Program-made: the position numbers and the translations under genes
Shown: positions 25,131 through 33,508 of the stretch, piece by piece
Position numbering within the stretch: the first letter of the stretch is position 1
How the letters are laid out: each line of letters starts with the position of its first letter
Assembly (NCBI GenBank): GCA_026627065.1
Contig: JAPNUO010000001.1
Coordinates: 62,001 to 126,000 of the forward strand
Direction of reading: 5' to 3'
Source: Bacillota bacterium
Lineage (GTDB): Bacteria; Bacillota; Sulfobacillia; Sulfobacillales; Sulfobacillaceae
Length of the DNA: 64,000 bases
The notes under the pieces: model-generated
What the model was told of the DNA's origin: nothing
Database searches by the model: none
What the model saw: only the letters and a program-made list of their open reading frames with translations

Positions 25131-25157
25131 AGCTCCACCCTGCCAAAGGGTGGAGCT
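25131..25157 (+). promoter_or_regulatory. Stable hairpin in the dnaE2 leader
   Basis: A perfect 11-bp stem AGCTCCACCCT / AGGGTGGAGCT with a GCCAA loop lies 34 bases before the dnaE2 start codon. There is no U-run, so it is either an inefficient terminator or an RNA element that tempers dnaE2 expression relative to the upstream cassette genes. A shorter stem GGCGCT/AGCGCC is at 24979-24995. Confidence 0.45.
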
Positions 25158-25190
25158 GTTGACCTTCTTGGGGTCGGAGGCGTAAATGTC

Positions 25191-28100
25191 ATGAGCGGTG
25201 CGCATTTGCACGTGCATTCGGCGTTTTCGTTTTTAAACGGTGCATCCCGGCCGGAGACCTTAGTTCAGGCGGCGGCTGAGCTGGGCATTGAAACGCTCGC
25301 GCTGACCGATGACGGGGGCGTCTCGGGACTGGTGCCGTTTTTACAGGCGTGCCAGTCTCACGGCATTAAAGGGGTGGTAGGGGCCGAGGTGCAGGTGGAA
25401 TCGCTGGGACGGTTGGTGCTGCTGGCGCCGGACACGCGAGCCTATGCGGCCTTGACGCAATTGTTGACGGAGGCGCACTTAACCTCGCCGCGAGGGGCAG
25501 CTCAGGTTAGCTGGGACGCGCTCGAGCGGTGGGGGCCTTCGCTGGTGGCGCTGACAGGGGATCGCGAGGGCCTTCTGCCTCGTCTTTATCTTCGCGCTGC
25601 AAAATCGTGGGTCGTGGAGGTGGCGGAACGGCTCTCGGCGATTTTCGGTCCGCATCAACTGTTTGTGGAGGTGACGACCAGCCTGTTGCCCGGCGATCGA
25701 CGGATTTTTCGCGCCTTAAAGGACTTGGCGGAGGCGTACGGGTGGGGAATGGTGGCCACGGCTGCTGCCCACTATGCGCACAAAGAAGATTTTGGTCTTT
25801 ATGACTTAATGACGTGTATTCGAGCCGGGCAACCTATTGAAGCTGTGTTTCCGGGGCGGCGCATGAATGCCGAAAACTATCTGAAGCCCTGGAGCCATTT
25901 TGAAAAATTGTTTCGCGATTGGCCGCAAGTCTTGAGGGCCACACTGGATTTGGCGCATCGGCTGCAGACGCCGGAGCTGTTTCAGCGCCGCTTTCAACCG
26001 TTGTTTCCCACACCTTCGGGGATGGACAGCGTCGCCTATCTGCGCCGCCAAGTGTGGCGCGGTGCCTACAGGCGATATGGACGGATGTTGCCACGCGTAC
26101 GGCCGCGGATTGCACATGAATTGCGGATTATCGAAGCGATGGGATTTGCGGACTATTTTTTGGTGGTCGCCGATGTGGCGGAATTTGCGCGGAAGCAACA
26201 GATTCGCTTTGCTGGCCGGGGATCGGCGGCCGATTCGGTGGTGGCGTATTGCCTGGGGATCACAGATGTGGACGCCTGGCGGCGCCGTCTCCTATTTGAG
26301 CGCTTTATGAGCCCAGAGCGGCAAGAGATGCCGGACATCGACCTGGATTTTGACGCGCGGCGGCGGGATGAAGTGGAGGAGTACCTCAAAACGCGCTATG
26401 GTCCGGAACATGTGGCACGGGTGGCTACCTACCAGACCTATCGCGCCCGGCTGGCCGTGCGGGAAATTGGCAAGGTGATGGGATTTCCTCCTGAGGAGTT
26501 GGACACCTTGGCGAAATCCTTGCCAGAAGGGACCATTGACCAAGTGTTGGAGCGATGGCAGGACATTCTGGAATTGCGACAGTATCCGCACCGCGAACGG
26601 TTGCAGGCAGTGTTGAAATGGGCGCGGGCTTTGGAGGGGTTGCCACGGCATTTGGGAACGCATTTGGGAGGGGTAGTGATTGCCCGAGAGCCCTTGGTTC
26701 AGATCAGCCCGCGCCAGCGTTCGGCCAAAGGCGTGGAAATTTTGCAATTCGACAAGCGAGATGTGGAAGCCCTCGGGTTAATGAAATTGGATTTGTTGTC
26801 TTTGCCGACCTTTACGGCAATTGAGGTGGCGGTCAATGCCATTCAAGATCGCCGGCCCTTTGACTATGCCAATATTCCCCGGCGGGATCGCGCGACGTTT
26901 CGAACGCTGCAAGAAGGCCAGAGCATTGGGGTGTTTCAGCTGGAGAGCCCGGCTCAACGCGCATTGGCCCAGCGGCTCAAACCCAGCACCTGGGAAGACA
27001 TTGTGGCCAGCTTGGCATTAATTCGCCCTGGCCCTATCAAAGGTAATATGGTGGACCCTTTTATTGCCCGGCGTCAAGGACGAGAGCCTGTGAGTTACTT
27101 GCATCCCTGGCTAGAGCCCATCCTGGCCAAGACGTATGGCGTCGTGTTGTTTCAAGAACAAGTGATTGCTATTGCCAGCTTGTTGGCAGGCTTTACGCCA
27201 GGCGAGGCCGACCTTTTGCGGCGGGTGATGACGCATGCGCGTTCTGCCGCTGACATGGCAGTGCTAGGCGAGCGGTTCCGGGCCAAAGCGGAGGCGCGCG
27301 GCGTTGCCAGCGACGTGGCAGAAGCCGTGTTTCACATGATTGCGGGCTATGCCAGCTACGGGTTTAATGAAGCGCATGCAGCAGCTTTTGCGGAAACCGC
27401 CTATCGCACCGCCTACCTTTTAACCCATTATCCGCGCCAGTACTTGCTGGGACTTTTCAATGCGTACCCGCTCGGCTACTATCCCCTCGATGTGTTATTG
27501 GTGGAAGCGCGGCGCCGGCACATTGGAATTTGGCCGCTCGATATTAACCGCAGTGGAGTGGCGATGCAAGAAGAGGCCGAGGGCATTCGCGTAGGCCTGG
27601 GATTTGTCAAAGGCCTAGGGAGGGCGCTGGCCGAAAAGATTGTGGAATGTCGGCCAGCGCAGGGCTACAGTCACCCTGAAGAGGTGGCGGCGCGGGTGCC
27701 GGAAGTGCGTCCGCACCTCGGACGATTAATTGCCGTGGGGGCGTTTGACGCGCTGACGCCGGATCGCACCGGATTATTGGCGGAAGTGGGTTACGACAAT
27801 CCTTTGAGACTTTCCCTGGCGCGGGCCGATCGGGCGTGGGGGATGCGGGATCAAATCGTGGCCGACTACCGCATTTTAGGGTTTGGGCAGCATCAGCAAT
27901 GGATGGCATTGTGGCGGGAGCGCGCCACGCGCGAAGGATTTTTGTCGATCCGTCAGGTGTGGGAGCGGCCGCCGGGACAGCCCGTGCGGCTGGTCGCCAT
28001 CTTTTATCGGCCCCATCGCCCGCCTACCCGCAGTGGGCAACTGGTCGTGTTCTTTTCGTTGGTGGATGAAACCGGCGTGCTCGAAGCCCGGTTGTCTGCC

Positions 28101-28235
28101 CAAGGGTATCAAAAGTTTGGACACTGGTTATTTGGCAAGGCGCGGCACATGGTGGCAGTTGCCGGCGTTCGCGACCGGGCGGGGATTTACGTGACAGCGT
28201 TGGCGCCTTGGCCATCGTCCGCCCTGGTCCATTAA
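25191..28235 (+). CDS. dnaE2: Error-prone DNA polymerase DnaE2
   Basis: 1014 residues from ATG 25191, where MSGAHLHVHSAFSFLNGASRPE opens the PHP domain; the longer frame to 25074 includes the leader hairpin and is unlikely. Order: PHP, palm with PDIDLDFD (catalytic Asp pair) and RVATYQTYRARLAVREIG, fingers with RRVMTHARS and YASYGFNEAHAAAFAETAY, helix-hairpin-helix (GLGFVKGLGRALAEKI) and a C-terminal OB fold. It ends without the tau-binding tail of replicative DnaE, matching DnaE2. It performs SOS-induced mutagenic bypass together with ImuB. The cassette lacks an imuA (RecA/SulA-like) gene. Confidence 0.9.
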   Translation: MSGAHLHVHSAFSFLNGASRPETLVQAAAELGIETLALTDDGGVSGLVPFLQACQSHGIKGVVGAEVQVESLGRLVLLAPDTRAYAALTQLLTEAHLTSPRGAAQVSWDALERWGPSLVALTGDREGLLPRLYLRAAKSWVVEVAERLSAIFGPHQLFVEVTTSLLPGDRRIFRALKDLAEAYGWGMVATAAAHYAHKEDFGLYDLMTCIRAGQPIEAVFPGRRMNAENYLKPWSHFEKLFRDWPQVLRATLDLAHRLQTPELFQRRFQPLFPTPSGMDSVAYLRRQVWRGAYRRYGRMLPRVRPRIAHELRIIEAMGFADYFLVVADVAEFARKQQIRFAGRGSAADSVVAYCLGITDVDAWRRRLLFERFMSPERQEMPDIDLDFDARRRDEVEEYLKTRYGPEHVARVATYQTYRARLAVREIGKVMGFPPEELDTLAKSLPEGTIDQVLERWQDILELRQYPHRERLQAVLKWARALEGLPRHLGTHLGGVVIAREPLVQISPRQRSAKGVEILQFDKRDVEALGLMKLDLLSLPTFTAIEVAVNAIQDRRPFDYANIPRRDRATFRTLQEGQSIGVFQLESPAQRALAQRLKPSTWEDIVASLALIRPGPIKGNMVDPFIARRQGREPVSYLHPWLEPILAKTYGVVLFQEQVIAIASLLAGFTPGEADLLRRVMTHARSAADMAVLGERFRAKAEARGVASDVAEAVFHMIAGYASYGFNEAHAAAFAETAYRTAYLLTHYPRQYLLGLFNAYPLGYYPLDVLLVEARRRHIGIWPLDINRSGVAMQEEAEGIRVGLGFVKGLGRALAEKIVECRPAQGYSHPEEVAARVPEVRPHLGRLIAVGAFDALTPDRTGLLAEVGYDNPLRLSLARADRAWGMRDQIVADYRILGFGQHQQWMALWRERATREGFLSIRQVWERPPGQPVRLVAIFYRPHRPPTRSGQLVVFFSLVDETGVLEARLSAQGYQKFGHWLFGKARHMVAVAGVRDRAGIYVTALAPWPSSALVH

Positions 28236-28429
28236 TCCCCGGGAGATCGCGGGGATCGGGGACGCGCTTTGGGGAAACAAGGCGTTTAGCCGACGTCGGC
28301 CATTTCAAAGTCACAAGATGTCAGATGTTGTCGGACAGTGATGACAAAATTGGATCACAAATCCTTGCTGTCTTGCAGGATTTTGCTGTTTTTTGTCCAA
28401 TTTTTCCCTTACCCGGAATCAGGAGGTAG

Positions 28430-30409
28430 GTGTGGCGCGAGTTGTGGCGTCCAGCCGGTGCTTACTTGCATAATCGCGCACGATTTCACCTTTTTATTTT
28501 CACCCTACGCGCGCTGCTATGGCTTATAGCAGCCATTTTTGCTTGGAATTACCGCGAAGATGGCATTTTGTGGGTTGGTTGGGGCGTGATTGTCCTTTTG
28601 GCGTTCTCGTTCAAAGAGCGTCCTCACGTTCTGGAAATCCTCAACCAGGCCTTGATTCTTGTGGACTTTGCGCTGATTACCCTCGCCGTTCGCCTCAGCG
28701 GGGGCATTCACAGCCAACTCTATATTTTATATGGCGCCGAAGCCATCTTTCTTACCGCTTACGGAACCATACGTTACTCTGCTGTGGGTGCGGCTATTTG
28801 GCTGCTCTCTTATAGTGTGGCCACTATGGCATGGGATACGCGGCTCTTTTGGTGGCGCGTGGTGGTCATGGGCTTGTACTTTTTGGCGGCTGGGGGTCTG
28901 GGCCGCGAGTATCGCCTGACTCTCATGCAGAACCGGGAAAATCAACTCAAGCTTCGGCAGCTTTCCCAACTGCGGACCATTCAAGATTCCATCGTGGAAG
29001 AGCAGGACATCGACGTGGTGATCGTGCGCCTGTTGGAGCAAGCGCGCGAACTTACTCAAGCTGACGCCGCGTATGTGGCGCGGGTCGACTCGACGCGGCG
29101 CCTGATGCGGGTGATAGCGAGCGGGGCGGCGCCGCTGGAGGCAGAGCTGTCCACCTGTCCCATTCCCCAAGGATTTCGCGTGTATAACGATCACGACCTC
29201 GCGCGCGCCCCGGATCCTCAAATGCAGCATCTCGTGACCCAGGGGATGCGCAGCGCGTCGGTGATTCCCCTGCGTCACGAGGATGTTTTGTATGGCTGGA
29301 TGACCTTGGCCAGCCGTCGCGAGCCCCACCATTTGGAGAGCCAGGAATTTATCATTCAAAGCCTAGCCGACGTCTTGTCCACTCAGTTTCGGTTCCATGA
29401 ACAACAAACGGTGGCAGCCAAACGCGGCCGCTTATTGGCGATTTTGGAGCGGGTGGGCCGCATCGTCAACCGGAACCTTGAAATGGACCAGCTTCTCCGC
29501 AGTTTAAGGACAGCGGTGGCGGAAGTCCTGGAGACGGACAGCTTTTTTGTCGCCTTGACACTGCCTCACGATGCCGAACACGTGCTCATGCAGTATTTAT
29601 GGGATGACGGGGAAGAGTATCCCGCGGAAGTGTTTCCTGTGGATCCGGAGGGCTTGACGGGCAGCGTCATTACCACCGGCCAACCGCTTTTAAAAAACGG
29701 CGAGGATACGCCGGGCGTGTTAGCCGGTTCGAAAAAATCGCCGCGCGGCATGATTTTCGTGCCTTTGATTCATGAAGGCCGCGTTTTGGGAGCCATGTCA
29801 GCGCAATCTTACCGCGTCGAATACGGGCAGGACGACCTTGAGTTCTTATCCGCCATTGCCTCTCAGGCTTCCATTGCCATCCGCAATGCGCAAATGTACG
29901 AAGAAACTCAGGAAATTGCCCTGACCGATTATTTGACGGGACTCGGGAATTCGCGACGCCTTAATCTGGTGCTGCAAAGCGCTATCGAGCTGGCGAAGGA
30001 AACGCATCATCCGCTGTCGTTGCTGGTCATCGATTCCGACAGCCTAAAGTCCATTAATGATCGGTATGGCCATCGAGCCGGCGATGTGCACTTGCAGCGC
30101 GTGGCTCAAGTGATTCGCGAGAATATCCGCGACGACGATATGGCGTTTCGGTATGCCGGCGATGAATTTGTCGTCATTTTGCCCAAGTCTACGATCGACG
30201 AGGCCTTAAAGGTGGGAGAGCGCATCCGCAACGATATGGAAACGCGTCGCTTTGAATGGAGCAATGCGTTGATTTTGGGGTCAACGATTAGCGTCGGGGT
30301 GGCGACCTATCAACCGGGGATGACCGCAGACGAGTTGTTCCAGGCGGCTGATCGGGCGATGTACGCGGCCAAACAAAGCGGGAAGAACCGCGTGGCGCAG
30401 GGACGTTAA
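28430..30409 (+). CDS. Membrane GAF-GAF-GGDEF diguanylate cyclase
   Basis: 659 residues. About five or six membrane segments in the first 170 residues, two GAF-like sensor domains (about 185-330 and 340-490), then a GGDEF domain: TDYLTGLGNSRRL, DSDSLKSINDRYGHRAGD and the active-site AGDEF. The RxxD inhibitory site (RDDD, five residues ahead of AGDEF) is intact, so product feedback inhibition is expected. It would make cyclic-di-GMP in response to a membrane or cytosolic signal. GTG start, with AGGAGG only a few bases upstream; a TTG nine bases on is an alternative. Single gene. Confidence 0.88.
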   Translation: MWRELWRPAGAYLHNRARFHLFIFTLRALLWLIAAIFAWNYREDGILWVGWGVIVLLAFSFKERPHVLEILNQALILVDFALITLAVRLSGGIHSQLYILYGAEAIFLTAYGTIRYSAVGAAIWLLSYSVATMAWDTRLFWWRVVVMGLYFLAAGGLGREYRLTLMQNRENQLKLRQLSQLRTIQDSIVEEQDIDVVIVRLLEQARELTQADAAYVARVDSTRRLMRVIASGAAPLEAELSTCPIPQGFRVYNDHDLARAPDPQMQHLVTQGMRSASVIPLRHEDVLYGWMTLASRREPHHLESQEFIIQSLADVLSTQFRFHEQQTVAAKRGRLLAILERVGRIVNRNLEMDQLLRSLRTAVAEVLETDSFFVALTLPHDAEHVLMQYLWDDGEEYPAEVFPVDPEGLTGSVITTGQPLLKNGEDTPGVLAGSKKSPRGMIFVPLIHEGRVLGAMSAQSYRVEYGQDDLEFLSAIASQASIAIRNAQMYEETQEIALTDYLTGLGNSRRLNLVLQSAIELAKETHHPLSLLVIDSDSLKSINDRYGHRAGDVHLQRVAQVIRENIRDDDMAFRYAGDEFVVILPKSTIDEALKVGERIRNDMETRRFEWSNALILGSTISVGVATYQPGMTADELFQAADRAMYAAKQSGKNRVAQGR

Positions 30410-30642
30410 GGATGGATGGAGCGGCGCGCGAACATGAAAAGAATGAGAAACCTCACAAGGTCGTCCGAGAACCGACACCGTCGCCTCGAATGATCCAAAG
30501 GACGTGTTTAACTACCATCCCGACCCCCGTGTCGCTGAGACCTCCGCAGCGTTCCGGGCCAGCTCTTTGGCCCCAAACGTTCACAGCAGCAGGGCGCCGA
30601 TTACGGCGATCCCACAATTATTGACGTAGAGCCTCTGTTATC

Positions 30643-30671
30643 TTGACCTTGGCGAGGTCGACGAGTATAAT
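30643..30671 (+). promoter_or_regulatory. tRNA operon promoter
   Basis: TTGACC (30643-30648) and a perfect TATAAT (30666-30671) with a 17-bp spacer, about 33 bases upstream of the first tRNA. Near-consensus, as expected for stable RNA. The 230 bases before it hold no supported gene. Confidence 0.88.
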
Positions 30672-30703
30672 AACGAAGCGTGGTCGGTGATGACCATCGT
30701 TGT

Positions 30704-30779
<76 letters not shown>

Positions 30780-30780
30780 T

Positions 30781-30856
30781 GACCCTATCGTCTAGAGGCC
30801 TAGGACATCACCCTTTCAAGGTGGTAACCCGGGTTCGAATCCCGGTGGGGTCGCCA
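30781..30856 (+). tRNA. tRNA-Glu (anticodon TTC)
   Basis: Acceptor GACCCTA pairs with TGGGGTC; anticodon loop CTTTCAA; GGTTCGAATC T-arm; discriminator G; CCA encoded. Confidence 0.95.
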
Positions 30857-30857
30857 G

Positions 30858-30934
30858 GGGCCATTAGCTCAGCTGGTTAGAGCATCCGCCTTTTAAGCGG
30901 AGTGTCGAAGGTTCGAATCCTTCATGGCCCACCA
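30858..30934 (+). tRNA. tRNA-Lys (anticodon TTT)
   Basis: Acceptor GGGCCAT pairs with ATGGCCC; anticodon stem TCCGC/GCGGA around CTTTTAA; CCA encoded. Confidence 0.95.
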
Positions 30935-30941
30935 TTAATAC

Positions 30942-31018
30942 AGGCCAGTAGCTCCAATTGGTAGAGCAGCGGACTCCAAATCCGCGGGTTGGGGGTTCGA
31001 GTCCCTCCTGGCCTGCCA
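30942..31018 (+). tRNA. tRNA-Trp (anticodon CCA)
   Basis: Acceptor AGGCCAG pairs with CTGGCCT; anticodon stem GCGGA/TCCGC around CTCCAAA; discriminator G; CCA encoded. Confidence 0.95.
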
Positions 31019-31025
31019 GATTTTA

Positions 31026-31049
31026 TCCCGTGGGTGACGGGAATTTTTT
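31026..31049 (+). terminator. Terminator inside the tRNA cluster
   Basis: TCCCGT / ACGGGA stem with GGGTG loop followed by six T residues (31044-31049), directly after tRNA-Trp. It would end or attenuate the first tRNA transcript. Confidence 0.75.
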
Positions 31050-31056
31050 CGAGGCT

Positions 31057-31085
31057 GGATCAAACCCTAAGCTGAGTGGTAAGAT
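31057..31085 (+). promoter_or_regulatory. Candidate promoter of the second tRNA unit
   Basis: TAAGAT (31080-31085) is a good -10 about 8 bases before tRNA-Gly, with a weak -35 (GGATCA or TGGATC) 17-18 bp upstream. Placement after a terminator makes a new promoter plausible. Confidence 0.4.
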
Positions 31086-31093
31086 AGCAGTGC

Positions 31094-31167
31094 GCGGGTG
31101 TAGCTCAATGGTAGAGCCTCAGCCTTCCAAGCTGATTACGTGGGTTCGATTCCCATCACCCGCTCCA
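31094..31167 (+). tRNA. tRNA-Gly (anticodon TCC)
   Basis: Acceptor GCGGGTG pairs with CACCCGC; anticodon stem TCAGC/GCTGA around CTTCCAA; discriminator T; CCA encoded. Confidence 0.95.
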
Positions 31168-31172
31168 AGCAA

Positions 31173-31248
31173 GGGGCTTTAGCTCAGCTGGGAGAGCGCC
31201 TGCTTTGCAAGCAGGAGGTCAGCGGTTCGATCCCGCTAAGCTCCACCA
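31173..31248 (+). tRNA. tRNA-Ala (anticodon TGC)
   Basis: Acceptor GGGGCTT pairs with AAGCTCC; anticodon loop TTTGCAA; CCA encoded. Second alanine tRNA of the cluster. Confidence 0.95.
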
Positions 31249-31252
31249 ACAT

Positions 31253-31328
31253 TGGGGAGTCGCCAAGTTGGTAAGGCACGGGACTTTGAATCCCGCATGC
31301 GCAGGTTCGAGTCCTGCCTCCCCAGCCA
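31253..31328 (+). tRNA. tRNA-Gln (anticodon TTG)
   Basis: Acceptor TGGGGAG pairs with CTCCCCA; anticodon stem CGGGA/TCCCG around CTTTGAA; discriminator G; CCA encoded. Confidence 0.95.
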
Positions 31329-31341
31329 CAAAATTTTGAGT

Positions 31342-31367
31342 CCCCGCCAGGGCGGCGGGGTTTTTTT
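31342..31367 (+). terminator. Terminator of the tRNA cluster
   Basis: CCCCGCC / GGCGGGG stem with AGGGC loop followed by seven T residues. Confidence 0.9.
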
Positions 31368-31568
31368 CTTTGCCACGAACTGGATCGGACTCGGCGCGCG
31401 TCACCATGAGGCGTCACCACGAGCGCGATCTGCGATCGCGGCTGCGGCAGCACACGCCCCGGCGGCGGGCCGGAGCGTGGGGACGGAGGCCCAAATGGGA
31501 AGGGGGGCCGGGGCGCGCGGCATCACCGCGCCACGCTCGCCCGACCCACACGGACTTCACCAGCCACG

Positions 31569-31700
31569 CAGGTCATTGCCACCTTGCGCGCGCTGGCCAA
31601 TATCTGGCTGCGGATTCTCTTCCGCATGTGGAAGACCCGCTAGTCCTATGAAGAGGCCCGGTTCTTGGCCGACTGCGCGCCACGCGGCCTAAGCCCGGCC
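31569..31700 (+). pseudogene. Transposase C-terminal remnant (IS110-like)
   Basis: The frame reads QVIATLRALANIWLRILF then RMWKTR, a stop (TAG near 31641), and SYEEARFLADCAPRGLS. The hydrophobic ALANxWLRILFxxWKxRxxYEEARFLA pattern is like the C-terminal end of IS110/IS1111-type transposases. No N-terminal part or catalytic motif is found upstream, so only a decayed end remains, just beyond the tRNA genes. Confidence 0.45.
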
Positions 31701-32122
31701 ACCGACTGATCGTGGGCGATCGCTTCCGGGTGCATTGTCCTCATCTCCCGTCACCTGTTCCCATGTGAGTTATCCACATCATTGCCGTCTTTCCTCTGCG
31801 GGGGTTCTCGATGTCTTGGTGTTCCGTGCCTGTCGGCATTCACGTATCCGAGTCCCCGGCCGCAGCCAGCTCATGTGGGAGGTGCGCCGGGCGGAACTCA
31901 CTCACACAGCAACGAGCCTGGGCAAAAAACGCGGGCCCATGGAAAAACCCGAGACGTTCTGCCCCGCGACATCGCACGGCTCACCCACGAAGTCCCGAGC
32001 GGTTCGACGGATCGCCTGCCGATTCCTGCGCTGCGTCCCGGGGATTGATTCCTATCATACCCACAGCAGCCACATCGGCCGTGAGCGGAGCACAATGGTA
32101 TGAGAGAATGTGGGCAGAGGTG
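31701..32122 (+). other. Non-coding stretch after the transposase remnant
   Basis: Several overlapping short frames, none with a family resemblance or a good ribosome binding site. Probably degraded mobile DNA plus the leader of the toxin-antitoxin pair. Confidence 0.4.
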
Positions 32123-32335
32123 ATGCAGGTGACTCTGTCCCGCGAACAATTGCATCGTGTCATTGACGATCTACCCGCTGATAAGTTGCCAACCCTGGCT
32201 GACCTCATCAGCAAATTGATTGATGAAGATGATGAGCCCGTCAGCGCGGAAGAGCTGGCCGAGTACCGACGGATTCGCGATGAGATGCGCCGCGGCAAGA
32301 CCCTCTCGTTTGACGACGTGTTTCCCGAGCGGTGA
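32123..32335 (+). CDS. Antitoxin of a RelBE/ParDE-type pair
   Basis: 70 residues from ATG 32123 (GGCAGAGG upstream). MQVTLSREQLHRVIDDLPADKLPTL is followed by an acidic region (IDEDDEPVSAEELAEYR) and FDDVFPER, as in small antitoxins that neutralise RelE-like toxins with a flexible acidic tail. Its stop overlaps the toxin start by GTGA. No clear DNA-binding motif, but antitoxin-toxin complexes usually repress their own promoter. Confidence 0.68.
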   Translation: MQVTLSREQLHRVIDDLPADKLPTLADLISKLIDEDDEPVSAEELAEYRRIRDEMRRGKTLSFDDVFPER

Positions 32336-32607
32336 TGTTCACGCTGCGGTTCAGTCGCCATGCTCACAAGTTTCTTGAGAAACAACCGCCGGACGTGCGG
32401 CACAGGATACGGATGGCTTTGTTAGAGTTGGCGAAGGATCCTCTCGCCAATCGGCAGGTCAAGCGTTTGGCGGGGACCGACGAGCTCCTACGATTGCGTG
32501 TCGGTGACGTCCGCGTAGTGTTTTCCATTGAGCAGGAAGAGCTGCTCATCCTGATTATCGCCATCGGGAATCGAGGCGACATACGGCGCGCTCCCTCCGG
32601 CCGATAG
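32332..32607 (+). CDS. RelE/ParE-family toxin
   Basis: 91 residues (GTG 32332 or ATG 32335). MFTLRFSRHAHKFLEKQP, LAKDPLANRQVKRLAGTDELLRLRVGDVRVVF and LILIIAIGNRGDIRR give the RelE/ParE fold: helical hairpin, then RxGdxRvvF strand and the IGxRGDIxR end. RelE toxins cleave mRNA in the ribosome, ParE toxins block gyrase; the residues do not settle which. It is co-transcribed with the antitoxin. Confidence 0.82.
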   Translation: MMFTLRFSRHAHKFLEKQPPDVRHRIRMALLELAKDPLANRQVKRLAGTDELLRLRVGDVRVVFSIEQEELLILIIAIGNRGDIRRAPSGR

Positions 32608-32853
32608 GCGGTGGGCGTTCCAACGGTTAGGCCTTCAGTAACCACTGCAACAGACACAGGGTGATCGCCGCGGGCGACGTCGGCGTCGCCAACGGCATGC
32701 CCACCGCGCCGGCTCCCGTCGAAAATAGTCGAGCCCAAAGCCGGTTCGGCTCATTCCAGCATGTTCAGTTTATTGCGCCCCCGGTTGTAAAGCAGAATTA
32801 GCGCCCTGCTATTGAAATCCAAAGTGAAAGGTGCTCTCCGGAGACCGGAGGGT

Positions 32854-33233
32854 TTATTTGAGCAGCCGGACGACATCAGAGTATCGAAGCAGAAGGGGGT
32901 CAGCCGTGAGGAGGCGATACGGGCCGGTTAGGGCTTGTGCAACAAGTATGCGATCATACGGGTCGCTATGGATAGGCGGTAAGCTGGCTACCAGACTCGC
33001 AGCCTGGGCGCTTACGGGAAGCTCTAAAATCCACTGGCTTCAATGCCCTGAACCAAGTCGGAAATCTGGGCATCAAGTTTCCCTAGGCCGATTTTCATGG
33101 CCGCTTCCCAAATAGAGGCTGCACTTACCAGAACGACGACGGCGCTGGAAATTTGCGCCGATAGTTCTCGTGTCATGCGCGGTGAATCGCTCAGATACCA
33201 TAAGTAGATCTGGGTATCAAGCAACAGCATCAC
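32854..33233 (-). pseudogene. VapC PIN-domain toxin, two frameshifts
   Basis: The frame starts MMLLLDTQIYLWYLSDSPR (PIN Asp in LDTQ), continues ASIWEAAMKIGLGKLD and stops at GF. The next frame carries LELPVSAQAASLVASLPPIH then SDPYDRILVAQALTG, and a third frame YRLLTADPLLLRYSDVVRLLK before the stop at 32854. Adding one T in the A/T run at 33026-33029 and one C at the GGG run at 32921-32923 restores a full 126-residue VapC with all PIN acidic residues. Both breaks lie in short homopolymers, so sequencing error is a real alternative to decay. Overlaps the antitoxin gene by 4 bp. Confidence 0.7.
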
Positions 33234-33472
33234 TTGTCGGTCCCTTCAAAACTCCTTTGTATGTCGTCGGGTAACGGTGCATCGAAGTCATCAGAGAAAC
33301 GGATCTTTCCCCGTAAGAATCCCGGTGTGCGGCCAGGGTGCGTCGTCGTGATTGGAACCAACCGCGCAATGGGCTTGCCCGCCTTCGCAATCGTTACTTC
33401 TTCGCCGCGGCTGACTTCCTCAAGAAGTCGCGAAAGACGGGTTTTTGCTTCGTGAATGTTAACGGACTTCAC
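33230..33472 (-). CDS. Phd/YefM-family antitoxin (VapB role)
   Basis: 80 residues: MKSVNIHEAKTRLSRLLEEV, then GEEVTIAKAGKPIARLVPI, the classic Phd/YefM N-terminal DNA-binding fold, followed by an acidic tail (FSDDFDAPLPDDIQ) that would neutralise the PIN toxin. Its end overlaps the VapC start. The tandem TTAGTCTAGT repeat just upstream is the probable autoregulatory operator. Confidence 0.88.
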   Translation of the reverse strand: MKSVNIHEAKTRLSRLLEEVSRGEEVTIAKAGKPIARLVPITTTHPGRTPGFLRGKIRFSDDFDAPLPDDIQRSFEGTDK

Positions 33473-33488
33473 ATAATCACCTCGAGTA

Positions 33489-33508
33489 TTAGTCTAGTTT
33501 AGTCTAGT
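33489..33508. repeat. Tandem 10-bp repeat, candidate antitoxin operator
   Basis: TTAGTCTAGT occurs twice head to tail, 17 bp ahead of the Phd-family antitoxin start. One repeat per helical turn is typical of cooperative binding by an antitoxin. Confidence 0.55.

Noticed and set aside
31735..32335. Longer plus-strand frames leading into the antitoxin gene
   Set aside because: The N-terminal extensions are Ser/Arg-rich and unlike antitoxins; the ATG at 32123 has its own ribosome binding site.
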